Positions 40,301 through 54,400 of a stretch of 64,000 bases of DNA are shown one piece after another. The translations under genes and the position numbers were made by a program. This stretch comes from Lutjanus erythropterus (taxonomy: Eukaryota; Chordata; Actinopteri; Lutjaniformes; Lutjanidae). The notes beneath the pieces are model-generated. The model was not told where the DNA came from and ran no database searches. It saw only the letters and a list, made by a program, of their open reading frames with translations. Numbering within the stretch: position 1 is the stretch's first letter; every line of letters begins with the position of its first letter. The stretch is from NCBI GenBank assembly GCA_020091685.1, contig CM034601.1:10790419-10854418 (forward strand), written 5' to 3'.

Positions 40301-42395
40301 CTTCAGGGGGATTGGTGATGATAAAAAAGTCATAAAATAACACTAGCTGTATACACTTAAATGTGCAGCCTTGTTCAGGAATGAAACATCCTCCTAACAA
40401 GTACATTAAGATACATCTTTTTCATTTGTGCCCTGGTGTTTAACCCCTGCTACTCCCCTCTCAGCCATAATGTCCTCCTCTGCTCTGTATGCCTTCATGT
40501 GTGATTTATGTTTTCCGACTGTATGATGGAGTGACTGGGAAAAGCTTTGGCAAACACTAGAAAGGAGAGCGAGGAGGAGGAGGAGACTGAGGCTTGTGGA
40601 AAGTGTGTAGCCTCTCTTAGTGCTGTGTTTGCAAAAACCCATGAAGACTTTTTTTTTCCTTCCCTGTGTAGAAATCCTCTTTGGCTTCAGTCCATGAATA
40701 AATTCTCTGGTGTTGAGGAAAATGAATGATACCTTATTAAAGATGGTAATTGATTGGATGTTTGGCTGGACAGGCAGCGATTGTCCCCCCGCGTGCAGGT
40801 CAGGTCGCAGCTCGTCCAGAGGATTAAAGATGATTAAGCCCCCCGGATATGATAGCCAGCTATTTAGCCGAGAGCTTCCCACTCTCTCATCGCAAATCAC
40901 AGCTAATGAGACACAAAGCATTTAGCTTCCACTCAGCCCACCCTCACCACCCTGCTGCACACAAACAGAGAGGAGCTCTGCTGCTGCAGCAACACAGAAA
41001 ACATGGAGGGAGCCACACACTTAGTCCTCTGACGCAATCTTTGTGTTTCTGATTCTAAGAATCAGTTTATCTGCATATATAGCCTTCTTCAGAGTACAAA
41101 TCAGTAATCATTTGACTGACATATTAAGTGCACGTGTCATGTGATTTCAATCAATAGGCTCACCACAGAGAGGTCACTCATAGGCAAAACTGGCCTCAAA
41201 CATCAAAACATCAGTATGTCCACATTCCAGGAAGCATTAAAAAGACAATTTGCCACTTCTCATGTGGAAGTTGACGGTACGTGTAGTCAATTAAAGCAAT
41301 AAATTCCTGTGTGTGTTATATTAACTGAGAAAGCTGAGGTTTCCTGCTGCAAAATCTGTTGTTCCTCCTGAATGCAGTGATGTCACAGTGATATAGTTGG
41401 GGTTAAGGAGGAACTACAGACTGTTTCAGTTTGGAATTGGGTGGCCAGTTACTGTGCTAGATTAGTGTTTTTATTACTCAGCGCTGTGTTTTGGCCAACA
41501 AAGTAATAGCCATAGGCTGTTGTGATACAAAGCAATGTGGACATGGGCGTCAGTAGCTCGCATGCAATGCATCCAGGTCAGTGAAGAAGGAGGTTAAACG
41601 CACTTGAACCGACTCACAAAGACTGCAGGCCTGTCTGGTGCTCTCAAGGGTGAAGTACACTTTCACAGGAAAACCTTTTGGAGGATTGATCCACAAAAAC
41701 ACTGGAGCACATAGACTAAGTTTTTTATTCTTCAAAGCCTGTTTTGACACATACTGAGTCTTCAACAGAATTTAACAGGGGTTTTCAGTTTTGATAATGC
41801 GAAAGTACTTTCCTCAGTAGGTATCTCTGTAATATGACAAGTTACTTTTTAATGAAAGTAATCCTGTAATGTAGTTACTTCAGGTGACTTCAGCGTTTTC
41901 TAACACTGAACTCGGCTTTTTTTATCAACATAGCACACACTGGGGAGTTTATTACTTCAACTGACTGTTTTTTTTAATCACTTGTACTGATTGGACATCC
42001 GGAAAAAAAGTGAAAAACTTCCCCTTTAAATGTAAATTAGAAAAAGGCAGAGTAAAATTTGCACATTAGACAAAGCAGAAAAACATTGGGATGCTTGCGT
42101 TCAAATCAAGAAAAAAAGTTGGTGAAACACTATAAATTTGCATTCAAGCTATACATATAAAGGTACAATATGCATAAAGAATCATTTGGCAGGAGGTACA
42201 GAATAGAAAAACATTTAGATGCATATATACAGGTAGGAAAAAAGAATATATGAATATATTAACCTATGCAGAAAAGAAACAGAAAGCAACTGCAACATTT
42301 ACACACATGGTCACATCCAGACTGATGCTACCTCCCTAGAAAAATCCTCACATCTTTCATTCATAAATCACAGATATTGGAAATACAATGAACCT

Positions 42396-42450
<55 letters not shown>

Positions 42451-45400
42451 GTGACACACACCAACCAGCTCTTTATACAAGCAGAGGTGATTGATTATCA
42501 GCATTCACTCTAACGTTATTGTTATTGGCTTTACCTTCAGCAATTTGTTTCTGCTTATTGTGCTGCTGCTTCTGCTGCTGTAATGATGATGATAATAAAG
42601 CTACCCCAGCTATTGTCATCTAAACACAAACACACACACACACTCACCTAAAGATCCCCACGGTCGCAGACAGATGAGAGATCTGTGTGCTAATAAAGGT
42701 GAAGGTAATGACTTTGTGTCTGAAGACACTTAACCCTTTTCTGCTTGGTAAACAGGATGAAGCAAGGGTGTGTGTATGTGCGTGTGTGTGTGTGTGCATG
42801 CACTTGAACAAAGTCATCAGTCAAGCAGACCTTTTTATTTGGTTTCTCGATGATCTCTTCGTGATCTCCCCCCCATCTTCAGTTTACGTGATGATGGAGC
42901 TCTCTGGCTGCCCGTGGCTAATGGGCCGTACCCTCTTCCTTACTCAAACACAGGGATCTCTAATGCAGTATTTCACTCAGGGGGAACATTTCCATTATTT
43001 AACACACATCGCAGCGTGTGAGTCGCGTGCAGCTGCTCCAGCGTCAGCTGCCCCAGGAAAGTGAGGGGTTTATTTTAGCCTCTTACTGTTGAATATTGCT
43101 TTAAATCAACTAAACAATAACACAGTATGTCATCTAGCATGGAAAAAAACAGAGTCATTGTGAATTATTTTGCATTCACAGCTTTTAAATGGTACATTGC
43201 ATAATGTTGCCGAGTAAATGATTCAAGTTTTTATTTAGTTAAATTATTGAATAAGGAAACTGTGTTTTGATCTATTTTTTTCTGCAGGTCTTTCATAGTC
43301 TTAATAAGATGTTTTATAGAACAGGTGAAAGGATTCAATTTTAACTTCTAACTCAGTTTTCATTATTACGAACAAATGTATGAGCAGGTCACATAACAGA
43401 AAGATGGTGTGAGATGAAAATGTGTGAATGCATGATTAGTGTGAGATTCCTCTTTCTTCTACAATTGTCACACAGCTCTTGGCACACTGTTGTTTCTCTT
43501 TCCTTTTGAGTTGCATGTGTCCTTGTCGCTTTATCTTGCTTAAGTTTTAAGTGAGTCAACAAGGCTATGAATGTTGAGTAACCAGTCATGTCACATTTCC
43601 CCAGAGTCATTTACAGTATTTGTTTTTTATGCACAGTTTAAGAGAAAGTACAGTCTGTATGTTTTATGTACTAAAGGGATAGTTTGATTTAGGATTTTAT
43701 GAGGTACTTATCAATACTCAGTGTATTAGCTACAGTAGATGACAGTTTGCACACCGCCAGTTTGAAGAAGCAGAGAGGAGCATCAGCATGGAAGCTAAGT
43801 AATGCACTGCTGTGGGCAGGGCCAGCCACAAAGGGTAATTAAGTATTTTAAAAAAAGATGGCATGTGTATTCTATATTTAGAATATTTTTGCCTCATAGG
43901 ACACAGAACTTGCTGGTACACTTGCTGCCTCAATCTTTTAGTTTGCATTATTGTGTGGCTTTTGTGCTCTAAAGAGTTCGGATTCACCAAAGGCACACAA
44001 TAACACAAACAAACTAACAGATGGAGGCAGTGGTAGACAAGGAATTCTTGTGTTCTGTGAGGTAAAATTAATGAGGGGTCTGGTTGGTTTGGAGAGAGTG
44101 ATATCTGGCTTACATCATGGACGTTTTACATCAGAAAAGGCTGGCTAAAGTGATTAAAATATATTCTAAATATAGCATAAACTGTAGGTGGGCTGTTTTT
44201 AAGTGGCTAAAATACCTTTTGCTGCTGCTCCTGTCCACTGATCTTGGTTATGTTTTAGCTTCCTTGCTGATACTCCTCTCTACTTCTGCAAAGTGGGCGC
44301 GTGCAAACCTGCATCTACTTTCGCTAATACAGTGACTATTGTTAAGTACCTCGTATGAACCCACTTCCAGTAATCTGCACTGTCCCTTTAAACTAAATGT
44401 AAACATGTGGAGATGTTTCCAGGTGTGGCATCATCAAGCAAGTCCATTAGAAAATTGACTTCACAGAAAGATTGACTGAATTTATGTAACAGTTTTGTTT
44501 TAAAGAAGATGAAAGGTTATTGTAACCTCAGAAACTGTTGTGTTTTTTGACCCTCTGCCCATTTGGTTTCATACCAAAGAAGTTTTTGGCAGTAGAGCAG
44601 TCTGCTCAGCCAGTCTGTTCAGACATCAGTCCGGTCACCTGAAAGCCTCAATAATGTATTGAAGATCAAATATAAAAAACATAACTTTATAGCATTCCTG
44701 CCATTACTTCATTTCATATTGATCATGTTATTGGTACTCAAGACAAAGATAAATACAAAAAATTACAAAACTGCATTTAGATTACTGTTTTATTGTGTCG
44801 TAAACTTTACACTACATTCAGTTTTATTGCATTATTGGCATTTGTAACAGTGTTGGCCTCCACATGCCGTAACCATCAATTCATCCAACCCCGATCAATC
44901 ACTGACAGCCCTCCTCTTTTTTTTTCCTCTCTCTTCCTCTCCAGACATCCCTGACCAGGTGATCCGGGTGTTCAAGGCTGACCAGCAGAGCTGCTACATC
45001 ATCATCAGCAAGGACACTACGGCCAAGGATGTGGTCGCCCACACTGTCAACGAGTTCGGCCTCATTGCGGCACCCGAGACCTACTCCCTGTGTGAGGTTT
45101 CAGTCAGCCCGGAGGGAGTGATAAAACAGCGCCGCCTGCCCGACCAGCTCTCCAAACTGGCTGATCGGATTCAGCTCAACGGCAGGTAAGAAACACAAGA
45201 ATTACGCTGCTGTTGGATATAATTTTTTGGAAAACTTAATACTATGGACTAAAGCATTTAAGATGTACATTCTTAAGCCCAAATGTCTCTCTGTCTCTGC
45301 AACTTAAACGTGCAGGAAATGATTCTGGGGAAAGGTAACAATAATAAAGTTTTGGGAATGAGACTCAACAATCAACTATCTTGCTGACCTGTTATTGGCC

Positions 45401-48400
45401 AGAATCTTCCATGAGATTTTCTGAAACCTGAAAACAGAGCCAAGAGGAAGAGCAGCAGTCTAGTTTTCTCTCAGAACACAATTACATTATGCTTCAAGGT
45501 TATTATTGAACTTTTGCCCAATGATGCCAAAAATAAACTGCCTACCGCAGCTTTTAAGTACACAAGTACACAAGGCAGCAAATAAGACTTAATAAACCAG
45601 GAAGCAACAATATTTCATGGTCACGGAAGCATATTGGTCCTGGAAAAAGGCATGGACATGTATTTACTGCAGATCCACAGTGGGAGTATTGGACAGAAAG
45701 CAGCTGGAAGTGGAACAGAGAAATGGAGAATTTATATAGGCCTATGTCTTGTTGACAGCTTGAATGCTAAACCAAAGCGATGACCCACGGTGCCTGGACT
45801 CCAAGCCCAGAATCCTGAGATTTTTTTTTTTCCCCAAATTATTTCTGGGTTGGGCACACAGTGCCACACAGCGCTCAGTGTTTTGTGCAATGACTGTGAG
45901 CTTTATGCTGCATTCGCATGGACACAGGCAGACAGTTGGCAGAAGGTGTCTAGACAGCATGGGGACAAAAACAAACAAACAGCCCAACAGAATGGCAGGA
46001 CAGCAAATCGAATCGGTGATATGTTGCAATGATGATGTCACAGTGTTCGCAAAGAATGCAGTAAAATACATTGGATAATTTTGTGTTTATTATTTTAAAG
46101 GAGCAATATGTAACAGTTACAGGTCCGAAAATTATTAAAACAGTCCAAAGGTGAGTTGTAGCCATAGACGGTATATTAAATATGTTGAAATCCTATTCAA
46201 TATACGATCTCAAGGAAGCTCAGGCAGGCTGCAGGAATGCTGCAGGAGTGCAAGTTGAGTGCAATGTTGTACTTTGACAACAAGTGACAAGAAATCGTCC
46301 ACTGTAAGTTGGTCAGCTATTTATAGCTGTTAGTTGTCTGTTAGTGTAAAACTCAGCATGTTATCCTGAAAACAAAAGTCCACTGCTCCAAAAATACTCA
46401 CTCTGGAGTTGGAGTTCACTGACTGTCTGCCAGACTCCATTAACATATTGCTCAATTTAACTGTTATCAACATCTACTACTTCTTCATGAAAAAGACACT
46501 TACTCATTCTGCAAACATTCAGCATTAATTTGAACTCTAATTAAAGTGAAATGCAAACAGTATCACAACTTACAGGCAGGAATAGAGGTTTCACAGAAGG
46601 ACACCACAGCTGTATTTCAACTTGGCATGTTTCCTTAACCTCTGATGACATGTTTTGGTCATTTTATGATTTTTTTTTAAGATAATATAGATTTCTCCTT
46701 TATGTAATTGTTCTAGTAGTAGTAGTAGCTTTTTCCTGGTGTGAGGGAGTTAATCTTTTGTAAGTCTGTCATGGAGGATGGCAAAAAGTTAAAATATTAC
46801 AAGTTTTTATAATTAACTTTGGGCAGCAATGCCATCTACTGTTAACGATATTCCCTGACAGCCTCATGTAATTTTACTGTCCTGCTCTTGTTCACTAAAA
46901 TGATATCCGGCTTGCTGCCTATTGTCTCCTTTAATCCGTGTGAATGCAGCATTATTCTGTAAATAGATATCCAGCGTCTGCAGAAGAATTTAATCCGATA
47001 CCTTATAAGGCACTGTTCTGTGATGCTGTTCATTCATTCTCCGAGGTGTAAATCAGTTCCTGAGTAAATGACCTGAATGAAAACCAGCAGGGCTCCAGGT
47101 GCCGAGCACCAGAATTCAGAATCACTGTCCTACTTCAGTGGAATGAATAAATCAAGTGGTGTTGCCTCATAAAAGAGTTGGGAAGCATTTCTAGTTGCTA
47201 GTTGCTCACAGTGAATTGCATGTGATGTTGGTCAAGTGCCCATGTGATGATGCACGCTTCTTTAGAAGCAAAACACCACTGCCAGCATGTTTTTATTTTT
47301 TTAGATGTGCGTCCCAATCTGTTTCTGCACATCACACTGCCGTCTTGATGCCAGTCACATTCCCTTTTTCTTTTTAAGATGAAAGTTAGTAGGACATGAA
47401 GGGTAATTGGACTGCAGCCGTAAAAGTCTGCTTTAACACGGCTCCCCTGTCCGTTTTTCACACTTTTCCCCCTCTCTCCTGGTCTCCTGTGGTCCCTCAT
47501 CAGTCCCCTCCCAACTAGGTTAGCAATGAATATTTCATCCTCTGTCAGGGGCGGAGGCCTCAGCAGACAGCATGGCACGTCTGGAATTATTCATACACAC
47601 ACTCGCATGCACACACAGGCACGTACAGAGATATATGGATACAGACGGTCACCTTCCTCTACACAGTCACGCGTCTATAGGCAGATAGGCATGCAAATGC
47701 TGAGTTTATATACCTGTATGCATCTGTGCATATGCATAAATTCTTACCAAGGAAGTCTCAAACACGTATGGACAGACACTCACTCACCTAGAAGACACTC
47801 ATGGTAACACCCCCGTGTTTGTGATGGATGGCTGAGCTGCAATTTCCATACTGTGAGATACTGGTAGAAAAAAAGGTTAAAGGAGACAGTTCACCCCAAA
47901 ATCAAAAGTAGATTTTTTTTTGCCTGGCTTGTTGTGTTATTTATCCATCTAGGTTTTTTTTGGTTTGAGTTGCTGAGTTTTGGAGACATCTGCCAGGGAG
48001 ATGTCTGCTTTTACTCCAATATAATGGGACTGAAAAACAGAAGAAAAACATTTGAAAAATTCAAAGCCAGTGTCACTTCCCAAAAATCATGATCCGGTTT
48101 CTCAAGATAATCCACAGACCTTGTTGTGAGCAGTTTTATGTAGGAACTACTACTATTTTTTTTTTTTTTTTTTTTTGAGCAATATGAATCTTGCGGGCAG
48201 TAAGACAGGCAGTGACTGAACTCCGACTCCAGAGTGTGTATTTTCAGAGCAGTGGGCTTTTGTTTTCAGGAAAACAGGCTTAGCTTTACATTGAGAAACA
48301 ACTGACAGTTATAAACAACTGATCAACTTACAGTGTAGGACTTGTGTCAGTTGTTGTTACTTATTTGCAGTGTTGTGCTCGTCTTGCACTCCTGCGGTGT

Positions 48401-51400
48401 TCCTGCAGCCTGCTTGAGCTTCCTTGAATCTGGAGAGGAGTGAGGGGAATAACTCACTTTAACCATAGATCATATATTAAATATGATTTCAGTCTATTTA
48501 GTAAATTGCCTTTGGGTCCAACCTGCTATTTAGACTGCAGTACTCATGTTTAGTTGTGCAGTTGCTACATATTTCTCTTTAACTGTAAAGGTTAAAGGTT
48601 GACTATGCAACATCTGCTTCATTCTTAGTAATTTTTTTCTTTATCTTATTGTAGTTATTTACTAGCTAAGTAAAATATTTACCCTCAGAGATGGTTTATC
48701 TTGCTGACATGACTGAAAAATGATACTCCACTGTCCTGTTCTGCAGTATTTTCACATGTATATACATGGTGCAGTGTCAGCAGGACATACGTGCAGTATG
48801 TATGCAGCACAGTTTGCGGTGGTTGTATTTATCAGCAGCAGCAGGGAAATATTTCTCTGCCTCGCCTCTCTGTCCCTGCATCCCGCCTCCTCCTCCATCT
48901 CTCCTTCTTTCTGCAGCCGATGATTGACAGGAGGTCCAACAGGGGACAGGCCAAGCCAACAGCAAGCCGTGTTCACATTGCCAGAATACATATAGACATA
49001 CACACAAAAAACAAATACACACACAAACCACCAGCGGCCATTTACACTGGCTTGTTTCCAGTGACTTACAGCTTACTTTGTCCATCATTAATTTAGTCTC
49101 CTCTCCTCCGTCTCTACAGGACTCTGTGTTAATTGTTTGTTTTTTGACGCAGTCTTCGGTTTATTAATGTCATTTTAATTTGTTTGAGAAAATTGGACCA
49201 TTAAAGGTATCTCCTCCTTTCCTCTTGTCTCCTCTCCAGTCATCTACTCTCCACTTCTCTTATCTCCTTTCCTCTTGTCTCTTGTCAACTCCACTTCTCC
49301 TGTTTCCTGTCCTGTTGTCTTCTCTCCTCTCCTCTTGTCTCCTGTAGTCTCATCTCTTTTTCTCTTTTCTCCTGTCCCCTTGTCTGGTCTCATCTTTTCT
49401 CATCTCCTCTCCTCTTGTTTCCTGTCCACTTCTCCCATTTTGTTTCATTCCTTCTTCTTACCTCTCATCTTGTCTTTTGTTGTCTCCTTTTTCCTCCTCT
49501 AGTCTCCTCTCTTGTCTCCTGTCCCTTTGTCTAGCTTCATCTTCTCTTCACTCCTTTCTTCTTGACCCATCACCTCTCGTCTTCTCTTTTCTCTTCTTGT
49601 CTCCTTTCCTCTTCTCTCATCTCTTCTTGTCTCCTGTCCTTTCCTGTTGTCTCCTTTTCTTGTCTCCTGTCATCTCCACTCCTCTTCTTTCCATCCTCTT
49701 GTCCTGTGTCGCCTCCTCTCATCTTGTCTCCTCTTCTCTCATGTCCTCTCCCCTTGTCCTGACACCTTCTTTAGTCTCCACTCCTTTCCTCTTGTTTTCT
49801 CTCCTTTCCTCATGTCACCTGTCCTTCTCTTCTTCTCTTATTTCGGCTTCTGTCTTCCTCTTTTTTCACCCCTCGTCTCCTTTCGTCTCCTCTAGTCTCT
49901 TCTCCTCTTGTCTCATTCTGTCTCCTGTCACTCCCTCTAGTCTTATCTCCTTTCGTCTCCAACTCTTTCATCTCATCTCATCCCTTCTCGTCTTCTCTTC
50001 TCTCTTCTTGTCTCCTGCCGCCTCCTCTATTCTGATCTCATCTCGTCTTCACTTCTTCTCTCATCTTGTCTCCTCTTCTCTCCTCCTCTTGTCTCCTGTC
50101 ATCTCCTCTTGCCTCTTCTCTCTTTAGTTCCTCTCAGCATTATTATGAGTTTAGTGTGTTTTCAGGTTCTTAGAAAGTCCTAAAATGTCTCAAATCTAAA
50201 TTTATACACCCAGCCTTCAAAAAAGTCTGTATTTGAGTTGTCAAAGCAGTTTAAACTTCTGGGTGTGAAAAATTTCTTGTGTTTTATTCTAAGTGTACAT
50301 TCAGCTTGATCTTCTCGCCTCACATCCTGTTATGTCCTCTTCTTTGCTGCTCTTATGGCAGAGTAACTGGGGGCAATTTAGAGTCACATCTGTGCCAACA
50401 CCCCTGAGGGCTGAAGGTGTACTGGGCACTAAGGTGCTGCCTTCTTAGATGACCACATTACAGCTCCATTAGAGTGGAAATGGGGGGTTTGGGGGTTAGA
50501 TTTATAAACATAGAATCACATAACGAAGTAAAAGCGATGGCCTGCTGCTGGAAGCTCTCCCAGAAAACTGTTGGAGATCAACCCTGAAGAGAAATGGCTC
50601 TTTCTTTCCCTCTCGCTCATGCACTTGTCGTCTTTCTTAATACCTCCCTTTTCCTGAGTGCCCATCTCTCCTCTGTCGTTTCGTCTCTCCACTTCTTTAC
50701 CCCAAGGTAAAAATATGTCCGTAATCTATCAATACCATCGGTATTTATTCCCTTTCCTCAAACTAATCTTAAGTTGGAGACAGAAAATGTGGCCCTTTAA
50801 GATGAAATGTGAACGAGAGGAACATTCAAGAGATTTATCTGGGGGACTTTTTTAACGTGCAGAAAGTTACAGCTGGATGAAAAACTGGATCCTGTCCACC
50901 CACCTGTCTGCCTCTGCAGCCTTTATTAAAGCATCTGAGGATACTGCAGATCTAGAATCTGCAGCTGCTCTAAAAATACACAGAGATGACTTCACTTTCA
51001 AAGTATTTTACTTTCTTAGACAGTATTTCTGTGACTCATGGGGGTTTCTCAGGTATTATATGCTTTTTAGATTTGATAAATTGGCTAGAGAAGTCTGGGG
51101 ATATCAGGGTATTGTACAGATGACTAAATTCATTAGAAAATAGCAGAAATGTAGTTTCTTACAGCCCTTATTGCACTGTGGTTTTCGCGTGTCTGACTGC
51201 ACTGCAGGCCCAGCTATAGTAGAAGCCAAGCTCTTTTCCTTTATTAAAGTTTTCACTTAAAATAAATATTAGCAAACCGGGAACAACATGTTTACGTGAT
51301 AGTAATTTTCTTATCATTTTTTGCTGTTCTCCTCCTTCTAGGTACTACCTGAAGAACAATATGGAGACAGAGACATTGTGTTCTGATGAGGACGCTCAGG

Positions 51401-54400
51401 ATCTCCTCAGGGAGAGTCAGATCTCTCTGCTGCAGCTCAGCACCATGGAGGTCGCTGCCCAGCTATCCATGAGAGACTTTGAGCTCTTCAGGAACATCGA
51501 ATCCACAGAGTATGTAGTTTCCAGTTAGTTGGTAACTTTGTTTGTGTGGCAGTTTGCATAAAGAAAGTTAATAAAATGTGTTGTGCTCAACACAAAAATA
51601 AAAACTCAGACAAGGAAAAAACAAAATAAGAATACTGGTAGTATATTGAGCATCAAGGAAAACCCTGTCGTTGTACACTTTTAACTTTGTGGTCGTGCTT
51701 CCCAGGTACGTGGATGACTTGTTTAAACTGGACTCCTCGATTGGAAGTGGTAATCTGAAACAGTTTGAGGAAGTGATAAACCAGGAGACCTTCTGGGTGG
51801 CCACAGAGATCCTGAAGGAGCCCAATGCCCTGAAGAGGATGAAGACCATCAAACACTTCATCAAGATCGCTCTGCACTGCAGAGAGTGCAAGAACTTCAA
51901 CTCCATGTTTGCCATTATCAGGTGAGCACGATGTAGAAAGAGTTTGCGTGTATATTGGCTTCCTAGAGTAAGTGTGGTGATGATTTGTTTGTTTCATCAT
52001 TTTTCTTATTTTCCCCTCAGTTGTAACATAGTAGTAGCACTTCTAATTTTATTTGTTTATTTAACATTGTTAGTCAGTCACTGACTGTCCCACAGTTAGA
52101 CAGATAGCTAAATTTCATCAGCAGTTCCTGGGAAGGCATCAAAAGTTACAATCCAGACAGGGTTACAGAGATTAAAATATCACATTGTACAAAAAGAGAA
52201 ATTGTCAGATTTTGCTGGGTATTGTGTTCCAAACGTTTGCAGCTGTGATGGAGAAAGCTGACCGGCCAAATTCAAGTAGAATATTTTTGGGTTGTGAGTA
52301 ACACACGACATGTGAGGACATCATCTTAGGTTTTTGGAAACGCTAGTCAACATTTGTCACTACTTTAAAACAACCCTAAAATCCCTCAAATCTAAAAGCA
52401 GATTTCTAGATCCTACAGATATTAAATGCAAAATTACAAGAACAAACAAACACAACAAAAAACAAAACAGATTTTTTTTTTTTTGCTTTAAAGGTAGTTT
52501 TATTGCATATTTGATATTTAGTCTTAATTCAAGTCAGTCAATTTATGTTTGTTTGTTTATTTAGAGTCATTCATAATTATTTAAAATACCAGTACCTGAC
52601 TGATATATCCATATCTGAATTTTTTTACTCTCTATTATCGGTATCAGCATCATCCCCAAAAATCCAGTATCAGTTGAGTTTCCAGTATGCTGTTGATGGT
52701 TTGAAAAGAAGAGATTACATGGTGAGGAACAACAAACTTTAAGTCCAAGTGAAATTAAGAAATTAAAATGATAAACTAAACAAACAGATATAACAGAAAT
52801 AACAGAGGTGGAGAAAACTTCTGCAAACATTAATAAAAGGCTCAAATTAAAGATGTTCGTTAATCCTGTGGAGTCCGTTAATGAGAGCAGAGGATGACCT
52901 CAGCTGTTGAGTTTCTGTTGTGCATCCTGACTGTGATTAAGCTAAACTAATTATTTTTTATACATACAGTAGCATCGTTGTGGCACCACTGCCAGACTGT
53001 GTCACTGGGTCCAGGAAATGATGCCTCTCAACAACTCATACTTCTTGCTCCGTGTTTGCTCATTTACTTCTGCACCAGTGTCCCAGTCCCGAGAGTAATT
53101 ATTCAAAAACAGCACGTCATGTTCCCTCTGTAGCCCAGCCTGGTTAATAGGATGTTTATATACATTTGTTTTGCACTGTTTTTTTCCAGTCTACAGTATA
53201 AATATTGTTTGCAGTGGTACTGCAGCATACATTTAAATGTCATTTAGATGGAATATATCTTAATTAACAGAAGTGAGTACACTTTCTGCAGTATGACCCG
53301 CTCTCTACTTTATTTCTCCACCAAGGATCCATGTTAGAGTAACTGTCCTCTTGTTGGATCACGTGGGTCCACTTTAGATGTGGACTCACAGTTGAAGGAT
53401 CTGAGCAGCCTGGTGCTCCTCTGCTCGCTGCTGTTAAAGGCACTTTAGAACAGAAGTGTCTGACCTCCGTGTCTCTTTACACTCCTCCTCACAGCAGGAT
53501 GCCTCTGCACATATGGCTCTCTGATGCATAACCTGCCTGGTGACAGGGGCATTACTCCTGTGTGAGTGTGTGTGTGTAAGAAAGATAACGCGCAGGGTTT
53601 CCCGTAGTGTTTTAAAGTGGACACACCTTGTTTGTCTCGCCTGAAACTAAGAGCGCCTCCGCTAATGTAATTTATGTAGGAGACACTGGATTATTTGTGC
53701 GTGTGGTGAGGTGATTAAAAATAAGTGAAAAGGGAAGGTAGTAGATGTGATGAGTTCAGAATTAAAGCGAGAACCGAGGAGGGGAATTGGGTTAAGATGA
53801 ACCAGAGAAAATCTTGCGATGGAATCAGATCAGCTGCAACATCTGTCAACATGTTGACATTCCATTCCTTGGTCAGACTACACCCATCTTCAAACTCAGC
53901 CCTTTTTATTTTCTCAACAGATATGTGACTGCATTTTGCACAGTTGTGATGCCATCATATTGCCAGTATATTAAAAATTTGGTCTGTGGTTGTTCCCATT
54001 ACATGGGGGGTCTTCAGGGCCACATTTTGCCATGATGACTCACATGTGCAGACTCACAAGATGAAATTTTATTTTCTAATGTCTAGACTGGACAGGAATG
54101 ATTGAAACTGGGGCGTAACGTGGATGGACCCTTACCTACTTCCAGCGCCTTTGGTTGAAACAGATCCATCTTCAAACTCAGCCTTCATTTAAGTTTTATG
54201 ACTGCATCTTACAAGGTTGTGACACTATCATGTTGACAAAATCTGTCCACAGACAGACATTTAAAGACCTGCCAAAGTCAGGTTAAAACCACCTCTGTTG
54301 TAGTTCCTGCTATAGTCGGACAACATTTTGCCATGATTGACAAGGTAAAAGCAATACCAGCCACGCTGTACACTTAAGTTACAGCCGCTTTTCTGTTTCA

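Larger units (their letters stand above)
35094..44944. other. Intron w11-w12 (9.9 kb, the longest)
   Basis: It contains a poly-A run (37565-37580), pyrimidine-rich stretches (38745-38850, 38950-39075), a CA tract (42398-42444) and MITE family A copy 3 (43672-44391). Two non-repetitive blocks (37310-37520, 40700-40930) rich in homeodomain-type ATTA cores are candidate conserved non-coding elements. Elsewhere nothing identifiable was seen, and no exon was recognised. Confidence 0.6.
45186..51341. other. Intron w12-w13 (6.2 kb)
   Basis: It contains an inverted pair of repeat copies (46094-46432 and 48209-48582), dispersed repeat C copy 2 (46490-46690), a repeat related to the 13736 element (47879-48150), poly-T (48158-48176) and a CT-rich tract (49204-50135). 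A 25-bp string at 45356-45380 is shared with 9740-9764. Nothing recognisable was seen in 50140-51340. Confidence 0.6.

Noticed and set aside
40406-40921. 171-codon open frame on the minus strand
   Set aside because: No recognisable domain, leucine/serine low-complexity run, no splice or promoter context; lies inside a large intron.
49477-50127. Long Ser/Leu-rich open frame (216 codons)
   Set aside because: It is a by-product of the CT-rich tract; all forward frames are open and the composition is low complexity.
50877-51143. 88-codon intronic frame upstream of exon w13
   Set aside because: No homology, no paired splice sites, AT-rich codon use unlike the rapgef6 exons.
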